From an uncultured Clostridia bacterium (GTDB lineage Bacteria > Bacillota > Clostridia > UMGS1883), in assembly GCA_934476455.1 (NCBI GenBank), contig CAKSNY010000001.1, forward strand, positions 62,001 through 126,000: DNA of 64,000 nucleotides, written 5' to 3'. The position numbers and the translations under genes are program-made. The notes beneath the pieces were generated by a model that made no database searches, was not told the DNA's origin, and worked only from the letters and a program-made list of their open reading frames with translations. Below, piece by piece: positions 1 through 10,406 of the stretch (positions within the stretch are counted from its first letter, which is position 1; each line of letters begins with the position of its first letter).

Positions 1-1038
1 GCAGAAAAAAACATAAAGATAAACAATGTTTCCGGTTTTACGGGTGAAGATCTACTGAATTGCCCATTTATTTCGGAAGGCGGGAAAATAAAACAGCAGG
101 TTGTAAAAATTGCGTTTGGGCACGATGATAAGGTACTGGAGATACAGTTTGCGGAAGACAATACAAATTCTGAATATGGGTATAATTCAAATGTTTTTTC
201 ACTTGATTTCAGCTGTAATCAGATAGGTGAGCCAAGTTATTATTACGGTTCGAAGATCGACGCTTTTGCCGTTGACGGAAATGCAAAATATTTTGTTGCC
301 GATGGCACAATCTGTTTTGTAAAATATTCTGATTCTCTGCAAGATGAGCCATATGCCGTAACAAGTGCATTAAATTTCGCGGACAAGGGTAGATATAATG
401 TTGAGCTGTATGATTGCAACGAAAAAATGGAAATAGCTGCAATGAGTACGGTCAGAACACTTGGCGGCGTTGAAAACGCAATATTTGTTGTAGACAACGT
501 GCGTTATGTTTTGGGTGAAAACGGAGAGAATTTAAAACAAGTAAGCGGCTACAAAAATGGAAATTATTTAACGTATACAGAACTTTACGAAGATATAATT
601 CCCGATGGACTGCAACGCGGAGATGCAATTAAGATAGGGATGTACAACGGAAAAATAAGCAGCTTTAAACAGATTTGCAGCCTGAGACAGTATCCGGAAG
701 CCTTTATAGAAGCGGACTCTGTCAGAGAGGATGGATTGCTTTTCGGACAATTATACTCTGTGGGAATTAACAATATTGTTACCGTAGTTCCTGATTCCGA
801 AAAGGCGGTATACGGAAAACTTGTATCGTCATCATTGGCTGAAATATGGGCAAATCCGGTGTATATTACGATATATAATTGTGCGGACGACACAATTTCA
901 AAGGGAGAACTGAGAGATATTTTGCCCGCCGGCGGACCTGATAATAACGGCGATTTGCCCGCAGACGGCAGAAAAATAATGGCATTGCTTAATAAAACAA
1001 AAGGTTATGCGCGTGATATAGTTGTAGTGTATTATTAA
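1..1038 (+). CDS. C-terminal part of a large surface-associated protein of unknown function (5' truncated by window)
   Basis: The reading frame is open from base 1 to a TAA at 1036-1038, so this is the last ~345 residues of a gene that begins before the window. The first in-frame ATG at 427 is internal, because coding sequence continues upstream without a stop. I do not recognise a named domain. Its C-terminal ~200 residues match the layout of the protein at 6122-8749: a VDN(V/I)(R/K)Y segment, then IPxxLxRGD, then a GxLYS/A segment, and an end in VVYY or AVYY. That neighbour carries a signal peptide and SLH repeats, so this protein is probably an exported, wall-associated paralogue. The SLH part cannot be seen here. 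It is followed after 17 bp by the secreted protein at 1056. Confidence 0.8.
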   Translation, partial: AEKNIKINNVSGFTGEDLLNCPFISEGGKIKQQVVKIAFGHDDKVLEIQFAEDNTNSEYGYNSNVFSLDFSCNQIGEPSYYYGSKIDAFAVDGNAKYFVADGTICFVKYSDSLQDEPYAVTSALNFADKGRYNVELYDCNEKMEIAAMSTVRTLGGVENAIFVVDNVRYVLGENGENLKQVSGYKNGNYLTYTELYEDIIPDGLQRGDAIKIGMYNGKISSFKQICSLRQYPEAFIEADSVREDGLLFGQLYSVGINNIVTVVPDSEKAVYGKLVSSSLAEIWANPVYITIYNCADDTISKGELRDILPAGGPDNNGDLPADGRKIMALLNKTKGYARDIVVVYY

Positions 1039-1055
1039 GAAAGCAGGTAACAAAT

Positions 1056-3749
1056 ATGAGAAAAGCACAACGATTTTTATGTATATTTTTTATAATCGGT
1101 ATGTTTACAGTGCTATTTAACGGCAATACTGCTCAATCGGTATATGATGCGGAATGGAAGAGCATTTATGTACAGGATTTTTCGTCAGAGGTAAACCTCG
1201 ATAAAACGGAGAATACATCGTTTTTTTCGGTAAAAACAGACGGCAGTTTAAATGTAAGCTCGCACAGCATCTGTCAATTTGCCGTTAACAGTGAAAACCT
1301 GTCATCCGGTGAGAATTGTATAGGTATAAGTGTTGCATACCCTAATGCACGTATAACAAGGCTGCCGCAGCCGCTTGAATTTGAAGGTATTATGTATGAA
1401 TATACCGGAAGCGGAAACAATACACACTTCATTGAGGAAATAGATGGTAAAAAGGCACTTAAGCTGTTTACATACATCAATGCCGGCAAATACGGAACAT
1501 CAGATGACAAAAGTGTGGTTCTTAGAACAAATTCTCCGAGACTTAGTGTTGAAGACGGTCATTTTACAAGTGAAGATAATTCTGTAACGGTCGAGATTGA
1601 ATGTTACAGTACAGCTCAAAACGATGAAGACAACTGTTTACGTATTTACTATCCTAATACGCAAGGAGTTACAAAAGCGTATACAATAACGCAGCAGAAA
1701 ATGCGCGAAAAAGGAGACGGATGGGTTAAATTCGTAATAAACTTAACAGATGTAGATCTGACAAAAAAGCTTGGAGAGGGAAACACGTTTAAGATTTTAG
1801 AGGACAATTATTCGAGCAATGTAAATTATATTCACAGTTTTAAAGTTTATAAAACACCCGATACATCTGCGGATGACGTTTCATTTACGGAGAATGACAA
1901 GTCGGTATCATTAAGCTTCGGTGACCGGGCGGTAGTTGGAAATGTGCGGGCTAAGTTTGACGTTCTTATTCCGAGCGGGGACACTGTGTCAAACACAATA
2001 CCGTTTAACACGGGAAGTAATGCAATAAGAGCCGGTCTTCTGGATAAAAATAAAAATGCAGCACTTCTTTTTGAGATCAATCTTAACGACAATCGCACAG
2101 AAGCTGACAGCGGACGAATATATGTACTTTACGGCGACGGTGACGGTGCAGAAAATAAAAGACTGATTTATACCGGAAACTTATACGGCAGGACGCTATC
2201 CTTTTCGGCAGAAACAAATCGAGAAGAAAAAACATTTTCAGCGAAAATTTTTGACAGCGGTGAAGAGCTTTTCTCGGGAGAAGATTTTACAGGTGGACTG
2301 CTTAATTCAAATTCGTATGAGGATATACAGTACTTCACCGTTATACAAAGCGGGTTGTCACACGCGGTTATGTGTGCAGCAGATAATATTTCAATAGAAG
2401 CACAGCAAATAATGGATTATAGTTATTGTGCTGAGGACTGTGCTGCCATTGAGAAGCTTATGCCTAAAAGTGGAGCGGATGTAACAGAAAATATTCAGCT
2501 TCCTACTATTGGTGAGATTCACCAAAGCAGTATAACATGGGAAAGCAGCAACACAAATGCGGCAGAAATAGTGAACGGCAGTCTATTGCTGCTAAAGCGA
2601 AATGAAAAAAATGAAAATGTAACAATTAAGGCAACTGTTGTCTGCGGGTGCGCTGTTTTAACAAGGGAGTTTGATTATTGCATTTTAGGTGTTGGAAAAA
2701 TATATTCCGATATTACAGCGGATATTAAAAAATCTGTTTCAGAGTCTTTGGCGGAGAACGGCACTATTACCGCAAGTCTGAAATTTAACAACTATAAAAT
2801 AACCGGACGAATTACGTTTGCGGCAGTCGTGTCCAATAAAATCACGGGAGAAAAAGTCGGAACATATACCGATGTAAAAAATATTTCAACGACTTATCAG
2901 GATAACAGTTTTTGTATAGAAAATATAGTAAAGGGAGAAAATGACGATATAGAATATTATTTATGGGATGAAAACAATGTGTCTCTGAGAAATAATGCTC
3001 CTACGGATATAGAAAATATTTTGTGCACAGCGAAAGCAAAGGCTGTTCATTTGTCCTGGGAGCAAAGCTATGATGATAATGAAGCAACTGTATATGAAAT
3101 ATATCGTAACGGAGTATTTATTAAAGAAACGGAAGAGTGTTCATATATAGATAAAAGCGTAAAGCAAGATACAAATTATAATTATGAGGTAAAGGTAAGA
3201 GATACCAATAGGAATTCTGCAAACGGCGCTGTTCTATCAGCAAAAACGAAAAAAATGCTTTCGTGGAATGAAGGGACACAAGACGGTGTTGAAACCGTAG
3301 CTGTAACAGACCCTGAACGTGCGGCGTACAGCATAAAGACAACAGTTTCAGACAGTAACGAAAACACCTCAACTTGTATGTGCGCGCCGCCCTCCAAACG
3401 ATCCGGCGGCGGGGCGTATGCCATATTCTTCAAAGCTCCGAAAATAGGTAATGCAAATGATATTGCCGTTGAAGTAACATATTTAGACACTGATGGGTAT
3501 CTTAATATGTCATATACCGAAATACGCCCTGATGGTGCATTGGAAAGTACATCGTACAATAAAAATGTGCGCCTTGTAAATTCTATGACAAATACGCGTA
3601 CGTGGAAAACAATTACATATGTTTTGCATGGCGCACAATTCAGGCAATCAACGAATATGTCTTTGGCGGATATTGGATTCAGTGCGGGTGCAGACAAGTA
3701 TCTTTATATTAAAAAAATTGCTGTTATTGCGGAAGAAGATTATGAATGA
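1056..3749 (+). CDS. secreted multidomain protein with Ig-like and fibronectin type III domains
   Basis: This 897-residue protein begins with a basic stretch and a hydrophobic core (residues ~5-25), a typical signal peptide. Residues ~30-430 look like beta-sandwich (carbohydrate-binding or lectin-like) sequence. Residues ~450-545 contain the SSITWESSN pattern typical of the atrophied bacterial Ig domain seen in secreted glycosidases. Residues ~645-735 form a fibronectin type III domain (HLSWEQS, YEIYRNG, YNYEVKVRD). The last ~150 residues resemble another beta-sandwich. No catalytic motif is visible, so a glycan-binding or structural surface role is inferred. It lies between a surface protein fragment and a membrane AraC regulator, apparently in the same transcription unit as the former. 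Confidence 0.75.
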   Translation: MRKAQRFLCIFFIIGMFTVLFNGNTAQSVYDAEWKSIYVQDFSSEVNLDKTENTSFFSVKTDGSLNVSSHSICQFAVNSENLSSGENCIGISVAYPNARITRLPQPLEFEGIMYEYTGSGNNTHFIEEIDGKKALKLFTYINAGKYGTSDDKSVVLRTNSPRLSVEDGHFTSEDNSVTVEIECYSTAQNDEDNCLRIYYPNTQGVTKAYTITQQKMREKGDGWVKFVINLTDVDLTKKLGEGNTFKILEDNYSSNVNYIHSFKVYKTPDTSADDVSFTENDKSVSLSFGDRAVVGNVRAKFDVLIPSGDTVSNTIPFNTGSNAIRAGLLDKNKNAALLFEINLNDNRTEADSGRIYVLYGDGDGAENKRLIYTGNLYGRTLSFSAETNREEKTFSAKIFDSGEELFSGEDFTGGLLNSNSYEDIQYFTVIQSGLSHAVMCAADNISIEAQQIMDYSYCAEDCAAIEKLMPKSGADVTENIQLPTIGEIHQSSITWESSNTNAAEIVNGSLLLLKRNEKNENVTIKATVVCGCAVLTREFDYCILGVGKIYSDITADIKKSVSESLAENGTITASLKFNNYKITGRITFAAVVSNKITGEKVGTYTDVKNISTTYQDNSFCIENIVKGENDDIEYYLWDENNVSLRNNAPTDIENILCTAKAKAVHLSWEQSYDDNEATVYEIYRNGVFIKETEECSYIDKSVKQDTNYNYEVKVRDTNRNSANGAVLSAKTKKMLSWNEGTQDGVETVAVTDPERAAYSIKTTVSDSNENTSTCMCAPPSKRSGGGAYAIFFKAPKIGNANDIAVEVTYLDTDGYLNMSYTEIRPDGALESTSYNKNVRLVNSMTNTRTWKTITYVLHGAQFRQSTNMSLADIGFSAGADKYLYIKKIAVIAEEDYE

Positions 3750-3800
3750 ATGGACGATAATTATAATTTAACCATGTTGATAAAGTGAGGATTGCACCTA

Positions 3801-6125
3801 ATGAAGAGAACGAAAATTAAAGAATTTTTTTCAAGCGACTTTTTCGGAACGATAATGGTTACGTTTTTTTCAATATTTGCTATTCCAATGTTATCCGGTA
3901 TAATTGCGCTTCATTTTGACGAAAACGCAATAAAGAAAGAGCTTGCGGAATCTGATAAAATAATGGTTACAACCGTGCAGCAGCATATTGAAAGGCAGCT
4001 TGCAACAATTACATCAGCGGCGACCTCTGTTTCACACGATGCAAAAATAAGAGAAATTTCCGAAACGACAGGAAATGACCCGTACGAAACGGAAGTTTTA
4101 AGCAAAACCAATCAGCTGGCAAAATCATTATCCAAATATTTGGAGGTAGAAAAAAGCATAGACAATGTATATGTTGTTTTTGGAAAAAAGGGAATTGTCG
4201 TTTCGCCTACAATGGTTGAAACAAACGAAAGCTTTTTTGAAAAATACTATAGAGAATCCGATTTTTTATTAAGTAAGTGGAATAGCATTTTAAACAGAAA
4301 ATCTTACGGACAGTATTCAATAGTTTATGAAAATGAAAAAAAATATATTGATTTTTATTTTAGCAACTCCCTGATTTCAAAAAGAAATAATTCGGGTGAA
4401 ACAATAGTTGTCAGAATTTCGGAAGCAGAATTCGGTAATTATGTATCCAAATTTCATTCCTTTACGGATAAGCAAATTTGTGTAATTGATAAAAACAACG
4501 ATGTTGTACTGAATTATGGTGACCGCATATTAAAAAATTACAATTATGATAGCTACAACTCGATTATGAAAGCAGAAAAAACGGATGATTTTACGTATAC
4601 AATGGCAAAATCGGGAAGCAACAACTGGAAGTATGTGTTGTCGACAAGCGATAAATATATTCAAAAAAAGGTATATTACAATAGAATGTTGGTAATTGTA
4701 AATGTTCTGATTTATTTAATTGCTGCCATTATAGTTGTAAGTATATATATGGTAAAAAACTATATTCCGTTAAGAAGGATAATCAGTAAAGCAGACGGAT
4801 GCAGTGCAAACAGTTATGATGCTCTTGAAAAAGTTGTATCGGAATATAATTGGTACAAGACATATGCACTGCGGTATAAAAGGCAGTATAACAAGGTGCA
4901 GACAGAGCAGTTTTTCTACAATATTGTTTCGTTTAACAGAAATCCGAAGGAAATTAAAAAGATAGCAGAACATCTCAAAATAAGTCTTGTGTCGGATATG
5001 TTTACAGTCATACTGATAGACATATGTGATTATGAAAAATTATTTGAAGATGACGAAATTGACGAGGCTGAGCGCGTGGCGAGTGCGGAGTTAATAGTCA
5101 GAAATATTTTTGGTGAGCTTCTTTCTTCCATAGGCGTAGCATATTTCCTTTTGAAAGATGACAAGCAAATTTGTATACTGAATTTAAAAAATGAGGAAAA
5201 CTGGAAACAGCGCGTGGCGGAAATTTTGCATAACGGTAAGGATGTAATCCAAGAACATTTTGAAATACCAGTGACAGTTTGCATAAGCAGATTGTCAGAA
5301 GGCTTGGAAAACCTGCGTAATGCCTACGTTGAAACTGTTGAAACCAATATGAAGCATTGGCTTGCCGTTGATAACGAGATTGTGTTCTGCGAGCCTGTAT
5401 CTGCAATTCATAATAAAACATATTACGATTGTTCAGATGCTGAAAAAATTCTTTCCTTTATAAAAAAAGGAGAAAAGGCACGCGGTATTGAACAAATGAA
5501 AAATACAATCAGGCGCTGTGCGAGTGACTCTGACTACGGAGAAGGAAAGGCAAAGATGTTTTCCGTGAAATTGATTGACGGTATTTATGATTATATATCC
5601 GAAGAAATAGAACCCGACAATAGGTTTTATGCAATTGTAAATCGGGTTTTATTGTTTAAATCATATGATGGTTATATTGCAGCGTTAGAGGAAATCATCA
5701 GATATGCGTGCAATATTCAGAATTTGAACAGTGTAGGCAGTATCTCAAAAACCGAGAAAGTATCGGCTGAAAATATGGTTGAAACTATAAAGTCGTATAT
5801 TTCCGCAGAGTATACTGACAGTACACTGAGCTTAACACGTATTGGTGAATATATGGGTATTACACCGTATTATGTTTCACATACCTTCAAAAAGGTAACA
5901 GGTGAAAATCTTTCAGATTATATAAGTCGCTTCCGTATTGAGAAGTCAAAGGATGTTATATGTAACAATGATAGAATTTCATCTGCACGTCTTGCGGAAA
6001 TGGTCGGTTTTGGCAGCGAACGTACTTTTATACGGATGTTCAATAAATTCGAGAATGTTTCGGTAGGGCAATATAAGGCAATGCTTAGGAAAGATGATTA
6101 TATTGAGAAAGGAAAGCAACAATGA
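3801..6125 (+). CDS. membrane-bound AraC-family sensor-regulator (YesN-like)
   Basis: A 774-residue one-component regulator. A membrane segment near residues 15-37 and another near 295-320 flank an extracellular ~260-residue region of Cache-like size. A cytoplasmic linker follows and a C-terminal AraC-type double helix-turn-helix (about residues 665-765: LTRIGEYMGITPYYVSHTFK, then RLAEMVGFGSERTFIRMF). Such proteins sense extracellular or periplasm-facing ligands and activate nearby sugar-utilisation genes. I chose ATG 3801 over the in-frame TTG at 3792 because the GTGAGG ribosome site ends at 3790, which fits 3801 and not 3792. Its stop overlaps the start of the SLH protein at 6122 by 4 bp (ATGA), so the two are translationally coupled. 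The likely target is the surrounding glycan locus (inference). Confidence 0.88.
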   Translation: MKRTKIKEFFSSDFFGTIMVTFFSIFAIPMLSGIIALHFDENAIKKELAESDKIMVTTVQQHIERQLATITSAATSVSHDAKIREISETTGNDPYETEVLSKTNQLAKSLSKYLEVEKSIDNVYVVFGKKGIVVSPTMVETNESFFEKYYRESDFLLSKWNSILNRKSYGQYSIVYENEKKYIDFYFSNSLISKRNNSGETIVVRISEAEFGNYVSKFHSFTDKQICVIDKNNDVVLNYGDRILKNYNYDSYNSIMKAEKTDDFTYTMAKSGSNNWKYVLSTSDKYIQKKVYYNRMLVIVNVLIYLIAAIIVVSIYMVKNYIPLRRIISKADGCSANSYDALEKVVSEYNWYKTYALRYKRQYNKVQTEQFFYNIVSFNRNPKEIKKIAEHLKISLVSDMFTVILIDICDYEKLFEDDEIDEAERVASAELIVRNIFGELLSSIGVAYFLLKDDKQICILNLKNEENWKQRVAEILHNGKDVIQEHFEIPVTVCISRLSEGLENLRNAYVETVETNMKHWLAVDNEIVFCEPVSAIHNKTYYDCSDAEKILSFIKKGEKARGIEQMKNTIRRCASDSDYGEGKAKMFSVKLIDGIYDYISEEIEPDNRFYAIVNRVLLFKSYDGYIAALEEIIRYACNIQNLNSVGSISKTEKVSAENMVETIKSYISAEYTDSTLSLTRIGEYMGITPYYVSHTFKKVTGENLSDYISRFRIEKSKDVICNNDRISSARLAEMVGFGSERTFIRMFNKFENVSVGQYKAMLRKDDYIEKGKQQ

Positions 6126-8749
6126 TAATCTCTAAAAAACAAAGACATCATTTATACGCTGCGGTAACGGTTATTTTATTACTGACGCTTTGCAATATTA
6201 CGGGATATGCAAGCAGCACCGATACAACATATGACGAAAGCCTTTCTGCGCTTAACGCCATGGGGGTTTTAAACCTTCCGGATTCGGAAGGGGATAATCA
6301 AAATATTACACGTGCACAGTTTGCCGCAAATATTTTTAACATTGCGGGATATGAAAAGGTAAATCATCCGGCGGCGGATATACCGTTTTCGGATGTAAGT
6401 GTCGATTATGTGTATAAAGACGAGATATGCACACTTTATGATTTGAAAATTATAAACGGTACGGAAAACGGATTCTTTTCACCCGAAGAACCTATAACAT
6501 ATGTACAGGCAGTTAAGCTTGCGGCAGACATACTTGGGTACAGAGAATATGTAAGCGTAAAATACGGAAAGTATCCAAACGGGTATATATCAGCCGCCTA
6601 TGATTTAAAGCTGACAGACGGGATAAAATCTCCTGTAACAGATATACCGTTAAACTTAAAGGATGCAGTTCGTTTTTTGTATAATACCGCGTGTTCTTTC
6701 GTTTCGGAGGGAGAGGAATATAAAACGAACGGAGGTATAACATACGCAAAAGACAACAGAATGCTCATAACAAAGGGACATAATATTTATTACGGTGAAG
6801 GAGTTTTAAAAAGTAACGGGGTATGTGCGCTTACCGGTGTGACGCTGAAAAAGGGTCATACAGAAATAAACAATGAGGAATATATGATAGGAAAATGTGA
6901 CGTTTTAAGCCTTCTCGGAAGCAAGGTAAAATATTTTTACAGAGAGGAAAAAGGCGGAAACGTTCTTTTGTGGGCGTCGGAGCATAAAAGCAACAAAACG
7001 CTGACAATAAACAGCCGTGACCTTATAACAGACGATACCGATTACAGCGCGGAAAAAATAATATATTATGACAAAAACAAAAGAACGGCTGCCGAAATAT
7101 CTCCGTTTGCAAGCATTGTTTATAACAATAAGCTGAGAAACAGTTCTCAAATAAAACCAAAGACAGGAAATATAAAGCTTGTTGATAACAACAATGACGG
7201 AAGCTACGACACGGTAGTTGTTACTGAATTTAAAAATATGTTTGTTGTCAGCGTTTCGCAAAAAGGAAATTTCATATCAGACAGTTATAACCATAGCTTA
7301 AATCTTGATGATTACAATAATATATATATTTATGAAAATGGCGTACAGATATACCTTGATGATATAGGCAGTAAACGAATAATTTCATATGTAACAGATG
7401 CTGAAAAGGAAAATTTGTATATTTACGTATGCAAAAAGGGGGTGGAGGCAACCTTAGATGCTATCGGTGAAAAAAGTGGAAAAACAGTATACGAATTTAA
7501 CGGAAAAGAACTTTATATGTCAGAGGAATATTTAAGTATCGGCGAAAATAATTACAACACAGTATTGCCAAAGGTGGGTGTAAGGTACTTGTACTATACA
7601 GATATTGCCGGAGATATTGCGGAAATAACGGAGGTATCCGGTAATATTTTGGAATATGCTTATTTGATAAACGCTGCAAAGGATTCAAGACCGCTTGCAA
7701 AAGACAATTCGGCAGCGCTAAGGCTGCTTATGACAGACGGTAATATTATAACAGCATATACCGCAAAAGATATTATTATTGACGGCGTAGGAAAAAAGAA
7801 CGGCAGTGATATTCTTTCGGACAACAGGCTAAACACAGCAGCAGGCTTTAACGAACAGGTCATTAAGGTGCGCTTTACAAGCAGCGGAGAGTTAAAGGAA
7901 ATCTGTTTTCCGGAAAATTGTAAATCGGAATACGGGTACGATGTAAAAAATTTTACAACTGATTTTGACGGTACTGCAACATTTACGACAAATCGTCAGA
8001 TTTACACATTTAACTATAAGTACAGCATATATCCGAACACAATTATTTTTGCAAGGTATGATAATATAAATGTAGATGAACCATACGCTGTTATTGATTA
8101 CAATGCTCTCAAAGGAATAAAAAGGGCAAGGTTATACGATTGTGATAAAACCCTTTCGCCTTCGGTTGTTGCGGTTGAGCTGAACGGAGAAGTATACAGC
8201 GAAAATATGATTTTGGTTGACAATATAAAATACGAACAACAACAAGACGGTAATTTTTATAAAAAAATATATGGTTACAGTTACGGAAAACCGTACGACT
8301 GTGTTGAGTATTACGAGGGTGTTATACCTAACGACTTAAAGCGCGGAGATGTTGTACGTGCTGCGCTTTTGGAACGAAGGGTTGTAAAAATTGAAAAAAT
8401 AGTAAGCTTAAGTGAACCTCCCGCTCCGCGGCTGGACAATCTTGCAAGCAGCAATTTTTCAATAATTGTCGGGGAACTGTATGCTATAAGCGAACATGGA
8501 ATAGTTACATTAAACCCCATAAATACGGCAAGCAGATTGACAACGTCTGCATATTCGTCTCAAACGAGCGGTCAACTGCAGATTTATGATACGGTAAATG
8601 ATATAATACGCCCCGCTTTGTTTACAGAAATTATGCCGATTACACTGCCCTATTCGGACGGAACGCTTTGTCAAAACAACGGCAGTTTATGGGTTGTATT
8701 GTATAGAAAATATGAACATTTGAGAGATGCCATTGCGGTTTATTATTAA
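6122..8749 (+). CDS. SLH-domain surface protein with large uncharacterised C-terminal region
   Basis: 875 residues. A signal peptide (hydrophobic core ~10-27, likely cut after the YAS) is followed by two recognisable SLH repeats (~35-175; motifs ITRAQFAANIF, FSDV, ITYVQAVKLA), which normally bind pyruvylated secondary wall polymer. The remaining ~700 residues match no family I can name, but contain an Asp/Asn-rich DNNNDGSYD loop that could bind calcium and a C-terminal block shared with the fragment at 1-1038 and the SLH protein at 41733. The gene starts inside the stop of the AraC regulator gene. A wall-anchored platform, perhaps glycan-binding, is inferred from location; no enzymatic motif is seen. 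Confidence 0.8.
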   Translation: MIISKKQRHHLYAAVTVILLLTLCNITGYASSTDTTYDESLSALNAMGVLNLPDSEGDNQNITRAQFAANIFNIAGYEKVNHPAADIPFSDVSVDYVYKDEICTLYDLKIINGTENGFFSPEEPITYVQAVKLAADILGYREYVSVKYGKYPNGYISAAYDLKLTDGIKSPVTDIPLNLKDAVRFLYNTACSFVSEGEEYKTNGGITYAKDNRMLITKGHNIYYGEGVLKSNGVCALTGVTLKKGHTEINNEEYMIGKCDVLSLLGSKVKYFYREEKGGNVLLWASEHKSNKTLTINSRDLITDDTDYSAEKIIYYDKNKRTAAEISPFASIVYNNKLRNSSQIKPKTGNIKLVDNNNDGSYDTVVVTEFKNMFVVSVSQKGNFISDSYNHSLNLDDYNNIYIYENGVQIYLDDIGSKRIISYVTDAEKENLYIYVCKKGVEATLDAIGEKSGKTVYEFNGKELYMSEEYLSIGENNYNTVLPKVGVRYLYYTDIAGDIAEITEVSGNILEYAYLINAAKDSRPLAKDNSAALRLLMTDGNIITAYTAKDIIIDGVGKKNGSDILSDNRLNTAAGFNEQVIKVRFTSSGELKEICFPENCKSEYGYDVKNFTTDFDGTATFTTNRQIYTFNYKYSIYPNTIIFARYDNINVDEPYAVIDYNALKGIKRARLYDCDKTLSPSVVAVELNGEVYSENMILVDNIKYEQQQDGNFYKKIYGYSYGKPYDCVEYYEGVIPNDLKRGDVVRAALLERRVVKIEKIVSLSEPPAPRLDNLASSNFSIIVGELYAISEHGIVTLNPINTASRLTTSAYSSQTSGQLQIYDTVNDIIRPALFTEIMPITLPYSDGTLCQNNGSLWVVLYRKYEHLRDAIAVYY

Positions 8750-8780
8750 ACTGTATTAGAATGTGCGGAAAGGAAAAGAA

Positions 8781-10328
8781 ATGAAATACATATTTAAAAT
8801 GGAAGAACACGAGCTCTGGTGGGGAGGTACTTCCACTGACGGGATTATTTCCCCGTTTGATAAATCTACGGTATTAAAACACGATTTTAGGGTTTTGGCA
8901 GATAATCAATCAATGCCTATGTATATTTCAAATATGGGAAGATGTATTTGGTCTGAAGAACCGTTTGAGGTAAGCTTTTTAAGCGGTGAAATTAAGATTA
9001 TAGGAAAAGACGTAATAATTGAAAAATTCGGAAATACATTAAGAGATGCATATACGGGTGCGTCAAAAAAATATTTTCCTCAAAAGGGTGAAAAATTACC
9101 GGAGAAGTTTTTTACAACGCCGCAATACAACACATGGATGCAGCTTGTATACGACCAAAGCCAAAAAGGTGTAATGGATTACGCAAAAAATATTATAAAG
9201 AACGGATTTGCCCCCGGAATTTTAATTATAGACGAGGGCTGGCAAAAAGATTACGGAAAGTGGCAGTTTGATGAAATAAAATTCCCGGAACCAAAAAAAA
9301 TGATTGATGAACTCCACGCTATGGGCTTTACTGTTATGCTGTGGGTTGTACCTTTTGTGGGAACGGACGGAAAAGATTATGCCATGCGTGTATTTAAGGG
9401 ACTTTCACCCGATAAATACCAACAAAACTTTTTGCGAAATGAAAATGGGAAACCTTTAATAACAGAATGGTGGAACGGTTACAGTTCTATTTTAGATTTC
9501 ACAAATGAATATGACAAAGAATATTTAGATTCACAGCTGCAATCGCTTATTGATGAATTTTCTATAGACGGCTTTAAATTTGACGGGGGATGTCTTGCCA
9601 GCTATTGTGATACACGTGCTGTAAACGGTCCGATTAACAAGATGTACACACCTGCGCAAAGAAATATAGCATGGAATGAGTTCGGGCTTAAGTACAGTTA
9701 TCATGAATATAAAGATACTTTTAAGGGCGGTGGGAAAAGGTGCATTCAAAGACTATTTGATAAATTTCACAGTTGGGACAACAACGGACTTAATACGCTT
9801 ATCCCGAATGCTTTGTCAGCCGGGTTAATGGGCTATCCTTTTATATGCCCTGATATGATAGGCGGGGGCGAATGGACTATTCGTGAAAATAATCAGAGGG
9901 TAGATATGGAGCTTTTTGTACGAATGGCGCAATGCAGCGCACTTTTCCCGATGATGCAGTTTTCTTGGGCGCCTTGGGAAGCTGTGGATAAACAGCATTT
10001 AAAGTATATAAAGGATGCACACGACCTTCATATAAGATTTGCGGATAGATTCAGAGCATTGGTTGAACAGTGCTATAAAGATAACGAGCCTGTTTTAAGA
10101 AGCCTTGAATACAATTATCCGCATTGCGGATTTGAAAGGGTGAAAGATATGTTTATGCTGGGAAATGATATCTTAGCCGCACCTGTTATCGTAAAAGGGC
10201 AAAAGGTTAGAAAGGTAACGCTTCCGCAAGGAAAATGGAAAGGTTTTAACGGAATTGAATATTATGGCAATAAAACATATGAAATACCGGTAACACTTGC
10301 AGATACAGTTTATTTCACCAAAATGTGA
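8781..10328 (+). CDS. glycoside hydrolase family 31 enzyme (MYORG-like subgroup), cytoplasmic
   Basis: 515 residues with no signal peptide. GH31 features are present: IDEGWQKDYG near 150-160, MLWVVPF, and FKFDGG with D268 as candidate catalytic nucleophile; HSWDNNGLN and a CPDMIGGG stretch follow in the region of the acid/base. Compared with classical alpha-glucosidases (650-800 residues) it lacks extra N- and C-terminal beta domains. The FKFD-G pattern resembles the MYORG-like branch, of which the human member acts on alpha-galactosides, so alpha-galactosidase, alpha-glucosidase or alpha-xylosidase activity are all possible. ATG 8781 is preferred over GTG 8763 because AAAGGA at 8770-8775 precedes it. 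A paralogue lies at 52937. Confidence 0.88.
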   Translation: MKYIFKMEEHELWWGGTSTDGIISPFDKSTVLKHDFRVLADNQSMPMYISNMGRCIWSEEPFEVSFLSGEIKIIGKDVIIEKFGNTLRDAYTGASKKYFPQKGEKLPEKFFTTPQYNTWMQLVYDQSQKGVMDYAKNIIKNGFAPGILIIDEGWQKDYGKWQFDEIKFPEPKKMIDELHAMGFTVMLWVVPFVGTDGKDYAMRVFKGLSPDKYQQNFLRNENGKPLITEWWNGYSSILDFTNEYDKEYLDSQLQSLIDEFSIDGFKFDGGCLASYCDTRAVNGPINKMYTPAQRNIAWNEFGLKYSYHEYKDTFKGGGKRCIQRLFDKFHSWDNNGLNTLIPNALSAGLMGYPFICPDMIGGGEWTIRENNQRVDMELFVRMAQCSALFPMMQFSWAPWEAVDKQHLKYIKDAHDLHIRFADRFRALVEQCYKDNEPVLRSLEYNYPHCGFERVKDMFMLGNDILAAPVIVKGQKVRKVTLPQGKWKGFNGIEYYGNKTYEIPVTLADTVYFTKM

Positions 10329-10406
10329 TATGAAATACCACGGTGAAAATATAAGGCAGAAAATAAAAAAAGATATTTTAATATGCAGACAGAAAGGCTG
10401 AAAATA